From: Zymoseptoria tritici IPO323
Lineage: Eukaryota; Ascomycota; Dothideomycetes; Mycosphaerellales; Mycosphaerellaceae
Direction of reading: 5' to 3'
DNA: 64,000 nt
Assembly: GCF_000219625.1 (NCBI RefSeq)
Contig: NC_018214.1
Coordinates: forward strand, 496,001-560,000
This document shows positions 46,627-58,930 of this stretch, one piece after another. The position numbers and the translations under genes were made by a program. The notes under the pieces are model-generated. The model did not search any database. It was not told the origin of the DNA and saw only the letters and a program-made list of their open reading frames with translations. Within the stretch, counting starts at the first letter, position 1. Every line of letters begins with the position of its first letter.

Positions 46627-46925
46627 GCTAGGCCTATCCGGCAGCACTAGCCTTTAAAAGATGTCCGCCGGCAGGAGGCAACAACAACAGCTGCTCGCTC
46701 GTGATTATGTGCGTGAATTTGCTCGTAATTGTTCTTCGTAAATGCGCTAGTAATTGTAGTGCGGAAGAGTCTGGCGGTGTTAGTCTATTAGATAGATAGC
46801 GGCGAGGACGGAGATAAGGTCGTGCCGGGGGTCTTGTTGTAAGCAAAAGAGCTTACTTTAACACAAAGAAATGTGTGTGTCTCTTTAGGTAATAATAATG
46901 TTTGCCCGAGAGAGCGAGCGGAGCC

Positions 46926-46950
46926 TTTCCTAGACTACCGGTCTAGGAAA
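46926..46950. repeat. Element 3 hairpin copy 3
   Basis: Arms TTTCCTAGAC (46,926-46,935) and GTCTAGGAAA (46,941-46,950) with a 5-nt loop. Confidence 0.8.
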
Positions 46951-46981
46951 CAATTATAGTAAGCCGAGAGCATCCGTCGCT

Positions 46982-47012
46982 ATGTTTGCCAGACCCTTAG
47001 TTTGGGAAACAT
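46982..47012. repeat. Element 3 hairpin copy 4
   Basis: Arms ATGTTTGCCAGAC (46,982-46,994) and TTTGGGAAACAT (47,001-47,012), imperfect, 32 bp from copy 3. Confidence 0.7.
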
Positions 47013-47099
47013 TTTAATGCGAATTATAGCCGCACTTAGATTCTTAGGTACTGTAATCGTTCTTCCGGGGACAGCGAGGATTCCCTTACCCCCTACACG

Positions 47100-50000
47100 A
47101 TGTTCGGAGGTCCGGGAGCTAGTTCTCTGTACTGTTTAGCGGCAGGGTCGTCGCCGTAAGGTAATGCCGGCTCTTTATCCTTACTCTTAACACTTGCAAG
47201 CTATTTAGGGTTTAAGTCGCCGTGTGTTAGCTCTTCGAGCTTATTAACATGCTCGAGGTAGTCTGCAGGGACTACCTAAAGCATGTCCCTAGACTATGTG
47301 CCTTAGAGCTCTGCCTCGTCTAGCTCTGCAATCTTGTAGGTACCGGTGTCCAGGCTTACACTTGTTACTTAGTAGGGCCCCTTCTATCGAAAGGACAGCT
47401 TCTCGTAGGTAGACTTTCGCTCGCCTCTTTTTAACAGCACGAGCTGCCCCTTCTTAAGCGGCTTGTTGTCGATATTATAGTTCATATCCTAGTACTCCTT
47501 CTAGGCATCTCGTAGCCTGCGCTGCAGGGCGGTAACTTCTCTAACATCCTTCTTAGAGCAGAAGATCTGCCTTACTCGAGCGGCTAGCAAGTCTTCGGTC
47601 GTACGCACTATCTTCTAGTTAATCGTTTTCCAAGTGTCGTACCGCAGCTTAATAGGTAGGACAATATTAAATGCATAGAAAAGACTTGCCGGCGTACATC
47701 CCGTAGACCTGCGAACAGTAGTGCGGTCTGCCTATAGTGCTGCGTAGAAAAAGGATCTCTAGCCCTTCAGCTTGCCCTGCGTGCACTTCGTAAGGACGTC
47801 TAGGATGTTAGGATGTCTACGCTCGACTAGACCGTTCGCTTTAGGGTAGTAGGCGGACACACGACTAAGGTTTGTATCTATTTAAGCTAGCAGTTAAGGC
47901 ACATCGCCGTAGTTCTTAGGCCCTTTATTAAAGAAGATCCGGTTATAGGCTCTAGTGCGTGAAAAGACGTCTTTAAAAAGAAACTTCGCGACCTGCCTTG
48001 AGCTTATACCTTAATTCTGCCCCTTGTTTACGATCCTTCCTTCCGGCTATCTAGAGAGAGACTCCCTAGCTATAATAATGCTTCCGGAGCTATCGACATA
48101 AACGACGTCTATATGCTACGACTCGCTAACATAGCTGTTGTATCTTAGGTGTAGCTCCGACACACTTGCTAGTCTAGACGATCGAAGAAGACACTCGGGG
48201 CACTTTCCGACGAAATCTCGGACCTGCTTATACAGTCCCTGCTAGTAATACCGACAAGCGATCTTTATGTAGGTCCCTTTACGCCCTCTATAGCCGGAGG
48301 TAGGGTCCCTATAGAGGATACGGATAATTAACTTCTGCTTAGACTCCTTGTCGATAACTCTGTATAGCGGCTTGTTAATTCTTTTCTAATACTACAGGCA
48401 GCGCTCCCTAACTAGGTAGCGAGATGCCCTTTTCTTAAAGGCATACTAGCTATTCCTGTTTACTCCTACTAGTCGTCGAAGGGTTAGGAGGTAGTATGTT
48501 ACATCGTAGTAGAAGTCCGAGAGGAAGCTGTTAATGCTGTTCCGAACAAGTTCCTCTTCTAGATTAGGGGTAATCTCTTCGGCCTCGACACGATTCGCGT
48601 ATACTGCATATAGTGTGCTGTTAATTATTTCTTCGTAGTCCTGCTTATGCTCCTCGTTAATGTTATCGGACTAAGTATGCGGTCGTCGAGACAGCGCATC
48701 TGCAGTAGTGTGCAGTCGGCTAGGAACATGCTTTACATCGAAATTAAACAGTCGTATCTATAAAAGCCACCTTGTTATTACTGCGTTAGGCAAGTTAGTC
48801 GGCGGTCGGTTTAACTAATAGACTAGAGTATTCGCATCTAGCTTAAGTAGGAAGTAAACACCGTAGAGATAGTGCTTTAGCTTTTTTAATGCCTTTAAAA
48901 CACCGAGATACTTAAGCTTCCTAGCATCGAACTTTCGCTCGTTCGGCTTCTAGATGCCGCTTTTATACCGAGATAGGTGTCTTGTCTTGTAGTTATCGAC
49001 ATCTCGTTGCATAAGGACTGCTCCGAACCCATCCCCGGATGCATTAACAGCAAGGATAATCTGTCCTCCCGAAACGTAGTCTATAGTCTTAAGAGCTAGT
49101 GTAGTAACGAGAGCCTTCTTTAATTTCTCTATCGATGCGTTATACTCGGTGGTCTAACACTAGCACATATTAGGCTTTAGTAGATTATACAGCGGAGCTA
49201 ACACCTGTGCATACTTCTTAATCTAGATGCGGAAGTACACGACCACACCTAGGAATACTCGAACCTCCTTAGGGTTGTCTGGAGCAGGCTACTCGGTGAT
49301 CTTAACGACTTGTGCTTTATTAGGGTAACGGCTATGCACATTACAAACGTACCCGACAATTAGTACCCCTGTCGAGAACTATCGCGACTTAAGAGCTGAT
49401 ATAGTAAGTCCGGCTCTCTTAATGTCGGTAAGGACTACGTTAAGGTTCGTAACATGTTTAGCAACCTAACGTCGGATGCCGGGCTCGGTTTCCTCGTTAT
49501 CGTACGTAGTGCGTAGACCTTTAACTCTAATGTCGTCTAGAAAGGGGCGAGCTCGGTAATTTATGTGCTCCTAAAGGATAGTAGTTATAATCCTTTAGAA
49601 CTAAGCGACCGAATTCGTTCTGCCTATAGGAATCCCTATGTGCCTAAACAGCCCGAGCAGTATGTAAAAGGAGGTAAGGTCCCGACAGTGCTCGGCTAGG
49701 GGTATTTGGTCGTATCTAGAGAAGAGGTCTATAAGCGAGGTAGTAGTGTACCCTGCGAAGTCTGCGGAAAAGGAGTCTGCGTCTAGTGGCATGTTAGCAT
49801 CCCTTAGCGTAACACGGTTCACTTCTGTAGCTGAGTTAATAAGTCGGTACTTCTTCTCCTCCTTCTTTTCCTAGACACTCTCCCCTTCTAGCATAGGGTC
49901 CTTGGCTTTTAGTAGCTTTAGGTTGTCTAGCTTCTTTTGTACGATAAACTAGGGGTTCCGGTATGCACTACAGGATAGTTCGATTACTCTATTATAGGCT

Positions 50001-52140
50001 CGCTTACTAACTATCTGTATTACTACCTTCTCGAGGGCTGCGGGGATAGGGAAGTTCTTGCACTGCCAGGCCTTGTGCGGAATCGTGCGGATCTCTACTA
50101 GTAGGGAAACATCCTCGTTAAGGCGACCGACATGTAAGAAATCCTAAGTAAGAGACTTCTCTCGTCGGAAGAGACAGGCATAAAAAAGCTCGAGTTCTTT
50201 CGGCTTTAGTTCGATCGTAGTCTTAAAGCTGTTTATGCGTTTAGGGGTAAGTCTCGAACCCTTCTCGATGTTAGAAAACTTAGGGATAAGGTACTTGTTG
50301 TCCTAGGGGTGCGTGCTCGGTGTAAGTTTAGCCTTATTTTCAAGACATCTCTGCCGCTAGTTGAAAGTACTACTAGGGGGCTTGCTGCTAGTGTCGTGAA
50401 TACTACTATTAACGGGTCTAATCTTGTCCGCCTTGCGTTTGTATATAGTGTATGCATTCGGAGCGGATCCTGCCTCCTATTCCGTTTTTCGCTAGAGGTA
50501 ATCTAACTAGAGAATATCCGCCTACTTAATAATTAGCGACGCTACTCGAGCTTGTAAGGTAGTTTCCTAGACTGTATCCGAGGGATTGATAGTGTATTTT
50601 GTCGAGGTAATGGTCCGGAACTCGTCCTAAGCCCTTACTTCATCCTAGGTGCTAAGGAAATGTTTGCTAGACCCGGGGTCTGGGAAAGGCTTCGGGTCGA
50701 CTTCGACTAGCAGTCTCGTTCCGGACGACTGTAAGTGGTCCTCCGGATAGTTAAATGATGCTACCGCGTTACCGGGGTGTCGGCAGCCTACTCGTTTCCC
50801 GACTCTTCGGGCTTAGTTATGTAAAATGCCTCGGTCGGACCGTACCTGTCTCCGTATCCCTTAACTCTAGTAAAGGTAATCGTTGTTCTATCCGGTGTCG
50901 CGATTGTGCACTCGAGGGACCCGTCGTCGCAGTTTACAGATCTAAGCCGCACTTGTCTAGTCTATAGTCGGCCGAGAAGGAAAGGTGCAGTCCGTACAAT
51001 AAGAAACGACGAGTGGGTAAGAACTCCTATAACCTCGATCGGTACCCGCTCTGCAATACCTAGGAAATCCGCACAGCTACTAACCGTATTTATCTGTATT
51101 AGCCGGCAGGTGCGTATGCTAACACCCGCTCGCTTTACTGTAGATTAGCTTATAATGTTCCCTTTAGATCCCTCGTTAATTATAGTACGACGCTCCCTAT
51201 GTCGTTTCGGACCGACAATGCATTCTACAACGGGTAAGGGTATAATAATATAGTCTCGGTCGTTAAAGGACAACCTCGCGTCCTTGGGGTCTTCGTACAG
51301 GTCCTGCATTAGTCTCGGGGGCATTGTAATATATAGCTCCTTAATTATAGGACCGAGGAAAGTAGGGTTATCGTCTTCTATCTCTTCTACGAACCTATTG
51401 CGTGCATAAAATCCAGAGGGTAGGATGTGCTTAGCCGTAGCACTGCTAAGTTCAAACTCGACTCGTACCCCGTAAGAACGAAGTAGCTTATCTATATTGT
51501 ACTAGTATACTGTAGTAGCAGCAATGTTGTCCTCCTTAACAATAATCGACAGCCCGGCTTCCTTAGTAGCTATTGCGAAGTCTTCTTAGTTCCGAGCACA
51601 GCGCTTAAGAAGTCCCCTAGCTATAGTAGGCGAGGTAGCGAGAAGCTCCCTAACAGGGATATTAGACGGCTGCGCTAGTATCCTGTCGAGCAGCACCTTT
51701 TCTATGTTAAGTCGCTCTCGAAGGTAAATGTCCCTTCTCTAAGCACCTTTTCTAGTCGTAGTAGGCTTCTGGTTCTTCTTTTTCTTTAGCAGCGGGGGGT
51801 TGACGAAGCCCTAAGAAGGAGGGGTAGGATCTAGATCTATGCTTCTAGTAGGGTCCTAGGTTTGGCTGTCGTTTGCGGACTGCGGCTGGTCACCAGTGTT
51901 AAATGTACTATTACTAGTAAGAGTGCCCTATGTCGACTGCGAGCCTTCTTCGACTACCTTTATGTACTCTTCCGTATTAGGGATCTTGCGGGCATCGATC
52001 TTAATAGATACCGTCTTCTTTAGCTTCCTAATACGACTAGTATTATTGCTCGGCTTAGCGGCTGGCTCCTTTCCCTTAGCCGTGCTCGTTAGCCTAGTCG
52101 TAGCGTTCGTAGATAGAGAGTTAGTACGGATCTAATTTAT
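47100..52140 (-). pseudogene. Element 3 pol (protease, RT, RNase H, integrase), RIP-inactivated
   Basis: Minus strand. The RT is clearest at 49,822-49,601 (MNRVTLRDANMPLDADSFSA, TTSLIDLFSRYDQIPLAEHC, RTNSVA), followed by the catalytic loop FLDDIRVKGL at ~49,545-49,515. The integrase zinc region KQVRDFVGKCPECLL lies at ~48,235-48,190 and the integrase core extends to ~47,500, with a C-terminal part to ~47,100. The MNRVT..DAN / LIDLFSRYDQ form of the RT differs from that of elements 1 and 2, so this is a separate gypsy lineage. A hairpin copy lies at 50,661-50,687 within or between segments. Many TAG codons. Confidence 0.82.
50661..50687. repeat. Element 3 hairpin copy 5
   Basis: Arms TGTTTGCTAGAC (50,661-50,672) and GTCTGGGAAA (50,678-50,687), loop CCGGG. 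Confidence 0.75.
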
Positions 52141-52149
52141 ATAGGGGGC

Positions 52150-54132
52150 ACGAGGGTCTCGCTTATTAATGTACACTAGATCATTAGGAACCGTACTTCT
52201 AGCGACGATATTGCACTAGTTTCTATTTATGTTCGTCGCTAGTGCGGGTCCTATAGGGGAACCTAAGCCTTAGCCTAGGTGACTAGGTTAAGCTAGTAAC
52301 GAGGGTGCAGGTTTTAAGGTCGGTGGAATAGGGCTAGGAACAAGTGCCGGGTTAAGAGGTATACTCGGTACATATGTCCGAGGAGCAAAGGCAGCTGTAG
52401 GTGGTTTATAGGCTGGCTAGTACTTCTTAGCATCCTTAATATTCGCATCGGCAGGCTAGGTAATAGCCCTTCCCTATGCTTTCTCGATAGCGGGAGCTAT
52501 CATCCGGAGCTTAGGCTAATCCGGCCAGTTCCTGAACTGCACCTTTCGTCTGTTAACATTACCTTCTCGTCCGATATACTACTTCTTTTTACTGTCGCGG
52601 TGTGTCTAGCCCGCACTTAGGAGGTAGTTTATGTACTTGCATTCGTGAACACTATAACCGGGTTTAAAGCAATAAAAGTATGTATACTTAGAGGCTTCCT
52701 AGTAAAAGGGGTTCGAGCTGCTAGACGACTAATAGGGCACTAGTCTAGGTCTAGCGACATTGTACGAGTAGTACTCGGGAGAATTAGGGGTGTTATCGGT
52801 ATGTAGCGTAGCTATATAAGACTTCGGAAAGTCCCTAGGTAGATTAACAGCTATACGTGCACTTCTCTCAGCTCTCGCACGCTTAATCTTAGCAATGGTT
52901 ATCTTAGAAAGCTTTTTAGACAGGTCCTCTATATCCGGCAGCTTCTCTTTTAGTACGCGTAACGACTAGACTCTATTGTTCGATGCATCTAGCTTCGGAT
53001 ACCTCTTCTTAGTCTAGTTAACAAGCTAGCTAGTAACCTAGCTCTTGCCCTTGCCGTACAACTCCTAATAAGCTATGCGGCTTGTAACGTACTTGAGTGT
53101 CGCATCGTACAATAGAGGAAGCTAAGTATAGGAGGCTAGGTTCGAGACGTCTACTTCGAGCTTGTTTATAATTTCCTGTCCTACCTCGGAGGGTAAGCCT
53201 TTAAGGAAGAGGTAGTATCGAGCGACTTCGTTGTACTGTTTAAGAGGTATCCTTTTCGAGACCGCTTTAAACGTTATAACGTACTAACGCAGGTCATCCT
53301 TCTGTCCGGAGATATCCTAGACTCTTTCCTTTGCGCACAGCTCCTCGAGGAAAGGGAGGCTGTACTTATACACCTAGCTATTATAGCACTAATAGTAGGA
53401 AAGAGCCTCTTCCTTAAAAGCTTCGTAGTTTTCGCTGTTAAAGCCTGAAAGACTCTCGAGCTAAGCTCGAACATCCGGTACCGAGTGTCGAGCAGCAAGT
53501 CGGATCCTTTCCCTGTTAGGAGTGCGTAATCCTTTAAAGTACGAATCGAAGAAGTCGGCTATAGTCTAGAAGAAAGTCGAGGCATCCTTGCCGTTAAAGG
53601 ATAGAGCACTAGGCTCTCTAGGGAAGGGTACGCGACCACGGTAAGTAGGGGCTCTGTTGTTGCGAGTAGCCGCGGTAAGGGTAGTAACAAGATCTGCGAT
53701 GTTTATGTTAGCAGGCTAGGGAGCGGGAACTGTACTATAGGTCGCTATAGCAGCAATCCCTTCGGCTTAAGGGAGAGCCTTATTAGTCGACCCTTCAGTC
53801 GAGTTAGTCGCAAAGCGAGCTAATAGAATCCTATTACTATCGCGGAAGGCGCGAGCATCGGAAGGTGCCTAGATAGGGCTATTAGTTCCGGAAGCCTCGC
53901 CGGTGCTTAGGGTGTTGCGGAGAATCTCCGAGGGAGTATTAAGATAGCTACGACGGGAGGGTCCGTCCAGGCCGTTGTTAGGAGTGTTATTAGGAGACAT
54001 CGTAATAGCGATATGTAGTTTGGTGTCGCAAATAGGGAAATAGGAAGTAAGGAGTGCAGATATATGTTCGGAAGGAGTATAGGAAAAGGTTGGCAAGTCG
54101 TCGTCGATACCGGGGCGGCGGGAGTAGGCCAT
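52150..54132 (-). pseudogene. Element 3 gag, RIP-inactivated
   Basis: Minus-strand frame starting at 54,132 (MAYSRRPGIDDDLPTFSY..) or at the internal Met at 54,000 (MSPNNTPNNGLDGPSRRSY). The middle (~53,600-53,000) is helical capsid-like sequence with an open piece at 53,498-53,274. A zinc knuckle of CCHC type lies near 52,680-52,640: it reads YFYCFKPGYSVHEC, where the first Tyr and the Tyr after Gly are explained by RIP changes of Cys and His. Copy 6 of the hairpin sits 16 bp upstream of the first Met. Confidence 0.7.
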
Positions 54133-54147
54133 TTGAAGCTCTCGAGG

Positions 54148-54176
54148 GTTTGCTAGACTATTAGTCTAGGAAACAT
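54148..54176. repeat. Element 3 hairpin copy 6
   Basis: Arms GTTTGCTAGAC (54,148-54,158) and GTCTAGGAAACAT (54,164-54,176), 5-nt loop, immediately upstream of gag. Confidence 0.8.
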
Positions 54177-54411
54177 TGTTGCTGCTAGTAGTGCACTACA
54201 GCTGATTATGCCGTTCACGTATAGTCTAGGACTATATTCGATAGTCTCCTTAGTGCAGGCAGGGTGCAATTGTACGCTCTAGGCACGTAGGACGGCTAAG
54301 TATCTAGAAACTCGAGAATAAGGCAGGATCGCTTCTCGTGCGGTGTAGAAGAGTCTAGGGTAGGGAAATAAGGACTAGGGATGCGTCTAGGGTCTGTAGC
54401 TCAGTATTATT

Positions 54412-54451
54412 TGTTTACCAGACCCTCTTCCTAATTTAGTCTAGGAAACAT
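54412..54451. repeat. Element 3 hairpin copy 7
   Basis: Arms TGTTTACCAGAC (54,412-54,423) and GTCTAGGAAACAT (54,439-54,451) in the leader. Confidence 0.8.
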
Positions 54452-54774
54452 CGCATCCTCGAAAGGTCGCACCTCTTAGACTATTCCAGCCAGCTGGAGC
54501 CGAGAACTACATATCGTATTCTCGTACCGAGAACCTAGTGTCGGTAGATCTAGGCAGGGCGCATGTGCTCCCTGGTTCTAGTGCCGGGTTCGTAGCGATA
54601 TCATCTGCTATTGCCTCGGAAAGTAACACCGAGGAGCAGTCAGACGATCGGTGCGATAGGGCGACGTTTCTTAGGGTATTCGCGACGCCCACGCTATAAT
54701 AGCTAGTTAGTCTCGTTTCTTATAGCCATTCTATCGAGAGCACGGGACGGCTTACGTAACCGAGTATTCTCTAA

Positions 54775-55440
54775 TGTCTAGCATATCTATTATGGCTACT
54801 ACGGCGGTTGGTGAAGTTTTCTAGGTACTTAAGGGCTCTTTTTCCATCCTGTTTCTTTTTCTTTTCTTCACGAACGCTACGCATAGGCTGTGCTGCACGC
54901 CTGGCCTACCTGCCTCGGCAGGTAGTCGGGCATAGGAAAAGCTATAGCAGTACGATTTTGGCCCTAGGAGGCTTGTTTTCACCCCATTTTGCATCCGCTA
55001 GAGTCGATATTATCTCCGTAGTAGTGTCGCGTTTTAAAGGCGTATAGCTAAGCTCGGTAGCGTAGTCGCTCGTACAGGTATAGGAGCGATAATCTCCGAT
55101 GTCTATTATGTCTATTATGACTTTTACCGCGACTAGTGAAGTTTTCTAGGTACTTAAGGGCTCTTTTTTCCACCCTATTTCTCTTTCTTTTCTTCACGAG
55201 CGCCTCGTATAGGGTTTACCGCACGCCTAGCGTACCTGCCTCGGCAGGTAGCCGCGCGTCTCGCTTACCTTTACCGGCAGGTAGTCGGGTGTAGGAAAAG
55301 CTATAGCAGTACGATTTTAGGCCTAGGAGGCTTCTTTTTACCCTAAATCGCGCCTATTGTGGTCGATATGCTCTCCGCTATAGCGTCGCGCCTTAAGGGC
55401 GTGCATCCGAGTCCGGTAGCGCGGTTGTATGCATTAGTGC
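54775..55440. repeat. Element 3 leader: two ~320-bp direct repeats
   Basis: Copies at about 54,775-55,090 and 55,100-55,440, offset 325 bp at GTGAAGTTTTCTAGGTACTT (54,811 and 55,136). Both contain a pyrimidine tract, the palindrome TACCTGCCTCGGCAGGTA (~54,908 and ~55,239, with a third variant at ~55,268) and GGAAAAGCTATAGCAGTACG. Untranslated leader between 5' LTR and gag. Confidence 0.85.
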
Positions 55441-55922
55441 GAGAGCGCTTTATACCGAGCCTCTATGCGATGTTAGTGTCCCTTTTTTATGTAATCTTTT
55501 GCTCCCTCGGTTTCTTCCTTCTCCTTCTTGGGCTGTATCGACGAGCTGCTTGGCGTAGGGTGTGCAGCTCGGTAGGGTATAGGGAATGTGTGTGTGTGTT
55601 CGTATGTTCGTGTATTTAGGGTGTATTCGGTAGTAGATCTAGCAATGTGCACACAGCGATTTGTGCATTAAGGTACTTTGTATTTTGAACTTAGACTTTA
55701 AACTTGGGTACTTAAGCCTACTGCCCTAGCTAAGGGGCAGAGGTATATCGTGAGCCTTTCTTCGAGGGAGGGTATTCGTCGTATGCGTCGTAAGTACTCG
55801 AAAGGCGACCGGCGCTATTGTCGAGGTCGTAGCTACTCCGCACTTCCGTACTACTACCTACCCTTTGTATATCCTCCTTCTCCGCTTTCGCGAAGGAAGG
55901 AGTCTTACATCGTCTACCAAAA

Positions 55923-56195
55923 TGTAAGGGGGGAACTTCTAAAGGTTCCGATCTCCCGCGGATAGTAGCAGTGCGGACGTACGAGGTAGCATAGGGGGCA
56001 AAAAGGGCGGTAAACTGTACAATTAGAGTAAAAGGTAGGGGGGCAAAAGAGGTAGTATTAAGAGCTCTGTACTGTTGGGCCTCGTGTGCGTAGGGTAGTG
56101 TCTCTGTAGGTCGGTGTCTTGATAATCCTCCGACCTGCACACGAAGCTGAAGCTAGATACAGACCGCACGTGACAGTGCGATATTCCCTACTATA
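55923..56195 (-). repeat. Element 3 5' LTR
   Basis: 273 bp, paired with 42,323-42,595. Confidence 0.93.
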
Positions 56196-56201
56196 ATATA
56201 T

Positions 56202-57440
56202 CTTGTAAAGGTGCTTTCTTAGAGCTTCGTTTATTAAGCTCTAGAAGCTTGCTAGTGTATTATATAGGCTAAAGGGCATTACCTTAAAGTAGTATTTGCC
56301 CTAGCGAGTATTAAACGCTGTCTTATGCTAGTCCTCTTCCTTTACTTTTAATTGCTAGAACCCGGAGGTTAAGTTAATCTTAGTAAAGTACCTTAAACTA
56401 TAAAATACATTTAAGTAGTCGGAAATCCGAGGTAGGGGGAATCGATCCTTAACAGTAGCGTTATTTAGAGCCCTAAAATTAACGTATATTCGCTATTTCC
56501 CTCTTAGCTTAGGTACAAGTAATACAGGGCTCCCTTAAGCTAATTAGGATTTGTTAATTAACCTACGCTTCTAGAGTTCCTTAATTTAAGACTCCTGTTT
56601 AAGCGATTAGGCATAAGACAGCTAGTAAGGCTGTTAATTAATCGGCTTGTAGTCCCTAGTATTAATTAAATGCATAATAAACCGGTCCTTCGGTAGCTTA
56701 TTAGGCAAGGAAGATCTAAACAGATCCCTATTATCTAGGATAATGCGGCTTAAGCTAGGTTCCTTACTTAAGGGAGGAGGAACGTCGTCTTCCTTAAGGG
56801 ACATAGGGTCGTCCTTAGGATCGCGTTCCCTCTCCTGTTGCCGCTCCTAGTATTTATCTATGTTTAAGAGATATAAGGGCATATCGGGATTAACGTTAAG
56901 TAAATCCTCTAGTTCCTTAAGGGAACAGAGGTCCTTATCTACTAGAACGCTCCTTAAGTTAGGAGCGTATCTAGAGCATAGTATAGCATACTTAACACCG
57001 TTGTCGTATAAGTATACCTTGTTCGTAAAGAAATTAATAGTCGGGCAGTACTGCCTAAACTATTTAAGGCTAAGGATTACCTCGTAATTAGCGAGATTAA
57101 GCACTCGGGCAGTAATTTCCCCCTTAAAGTTACGTAGCTAGTAAGGCAGCTTAACCCTAAGGGTTGTCTCTATTGCTATGCCGTTAGGCAGAACTACGGT
57201 CTAGGAATCTATAGCTACTTAAGCCTCTAGAAACTAGTCCGCGATCGTTCGTAAGACGTATACACGCGTAGCCCTAGTGTCGAATAGGAACTTAGCCTTA
57301 ATAGAATGCTTACTTAAACCTAAGCGTCTAGAGGTAACTAAAAGGTTTAGTCCTATAGCGTTAAGGTAGTTAAGTTAAGTATTAGGAGGGGTCCTAAGTA
57401 ATAAGGGCAACGCAATAGACGACTTAGAATCCTTAGTATC
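56202..57440 (-). pseudogene. Element 1 pol, 5' part (protease and start of RT)
   Basis: Minus strand. A protease-like LFDTRATRVYVLRTIAD at ~57,295-57,245 (LLDTGAT type), then VLLVPKLRGK and the RT start YVNFRALNNATVKDRFPLPR (~56,490-56,430), YFTKINLTSGF, KTAFNTR.GKYYFKVMPF and INEALRKHLYK just before the element 3 insertion at 56,196-56,201. The RT continues at 42,322; joining the host at the TSD leaves the two halves one base out of frame, so an indel has also occurred. RIP-type stops present. Confidence 0.8.
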
Positions 57441-57449
57441 TAAGTTGCT

Positions 57450-58930
57450 GTCTATTTTTTTGTCGGCTTGCTTAAGCCCCCCTTGCGTCTATTATAGTCG
57501 TCCTGCTTCTTCTACAAGTCTGGCTTAAGCTTCTTCTAATAGCGATACTAGGTGTGTCCGGCGACTCCGCAGTTATAGTACTTTAAAGAATACTCCTAAG
57601 CCGGTAGCTTAGAGCTGTTATTATTAGCTATATATTTAAGGGCAGCGGCAACGTACTCTACGGTAGTCTTGTTTACCTTTCTTAGTTTAAAAGCCTTCCT
57701 AGCAAGAGCATTACGGTTTTCCTTAAAGGCAGGGGCATCTATTCTTAGGCCCCTTTAAGAATCTACGACCTTCTAGTTAGCTACGTTAATAGCTTAAGCC
57801 TAGTCTATAATCTCCTGTAGTCTAGCCTTTTAAGGGGTAAGCTTATGTCGAATAAGCTCCGCTCGAATCGATAGCTTAAGCCTATTAAAGAAGACAGTAG
57901 TATTAGAGAAGTTATTAGGCCTTAGCTTAAGTATGCGAGCTATAAAGAGGATTTTGTAATAGAAGGTAATAATACCTCCTGTTTGCTTAAAAGCTCGGTA
58001 TTATCTCTAGAGCTTCTCTTAGTAATAATAATCTTAGAAATAGGAGACGAGGTTGCCGAGCATTAAGTTAAGGGTATAGGTTCCCTTAATAATTTTAAGC
58101 CTACAAGTCTCTTCTTATTCCTCCTACTAAGTAAGGGCGTTACGCTATATCTAGCTACCTACTAATTCGATAAGGTTAGCTTCGGATAGGCAGATACCCC
58201 TCTATCTTAGGGCAATCTAAGACCTTAAGTAACGCTCTATAGACCTAACCTAGATATTAGTAGCGTTATTTCGAGTGTCTCCCTAGTATAGTTCTAGTAC
58301 CTAGACGGAAGCCTTAATAAAAGTATCTAAGGAATTAAGGGGAGTTATATCCTTGCCTAGTGTTCTAGACGTATAGCGATAAGGACGACTTAGTCCCTCG
58401 TCGTTACTTAAGCCGTATCTAGGGTTATCTCCTCGATATAAGGATAGCTTAAACCGTACGGCTCCTAGCTTGCTTAGTCCCTAGATAGGCCTGTTAGTAG
58501 ATCCTGCTCGAACAGGCTCTTAGGATAAGCGGGCGTTCTCGGCCTAAAGTCGGATAGCGTCCTCTTTAAGTCGATTAATATGTTCCTCTATCTCCCTTAA
58601 GGCGGCTACATACTCGCTAAAACGAGTAGGGCCTAAGCCTATATTCGTAGCAGCAGGTCGGCTTAGTTAAGTAGGAGTTCGGAAGGTAATATTAGCTCTA
58701 AGTAGAGCTAGGGGATCTATTTAAGGATCTCCTTTAAGGAAGAGACAAGCAGTAGTAGATAGTGCCGCCTCTACATTGCTACCTCGTTCCTTAATACGAT
58801 TAAGTTCGCTAATTAGGCTTAGATAGCCTTACCTATCTTCCTTAAGCCTTTCTCCCTTAGCGACTATTAGGTTTAAGTCGTAGGAGGAAGGAAGCTCTAT
58901 AGTCCCTTCGGCTTAGCTAGTAACGGACAT
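57450..58930 (-). pseudogene. Element 1 gag, RIP-inactivated
   Basis: Minus-strand frame from ATG at 58,930 (MSVTS then TAG): ESYDL-type helical N-terminus with coiled-coil character (AALREIEEHINRLKEDAIRL, ~58,625-58,560), LDTFIKASV and capsid-like helices, and a zinc knuckle near 57,585-57,545 reading YYNCGVAGHT.YRY, where two Tyr are RIP-changed Cys. The order gag-protease-RT is normal for Ty3/gypsy. Confidence 0.7.

Larger units (their letters stand above)
42323..56195 (-). mobile_element. Element 3: 13.9-kb Ty3/gypsy element with extra ORF and hairpins
   Basis: LTRs of 273 bp at 42,323-42,595 and 55,923-56,195, starting TGTRAGGGGGGAAC and ending CTAYA, differ at a few transitions. Flanking ATATAT at 42,317-42,322 and 56,196-56,201 is the TSD. 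A polypurine tract (minus strand AGGAGGGGGACGGA, 42,610-42,597) abuts the 3' LTR, and TGGTAGACGATG just inside the 5' LTR is a candidate primer-binding site. On the minus strand: a 1.8-kb leader, gag, pol, a 1.3-kb spacer, a ~900-codon ORF, 3' LTR. At nearly 14 kb it is unusually long for the group. RIP-type stops are present. Confidence 0.92.

Noticed and set aside
55730..56140. 136-aa minus-strand ORF at the element 3 5' LTR
   Set aside because: It spans the LTR and leader and has no gene-like motif; chance frame.
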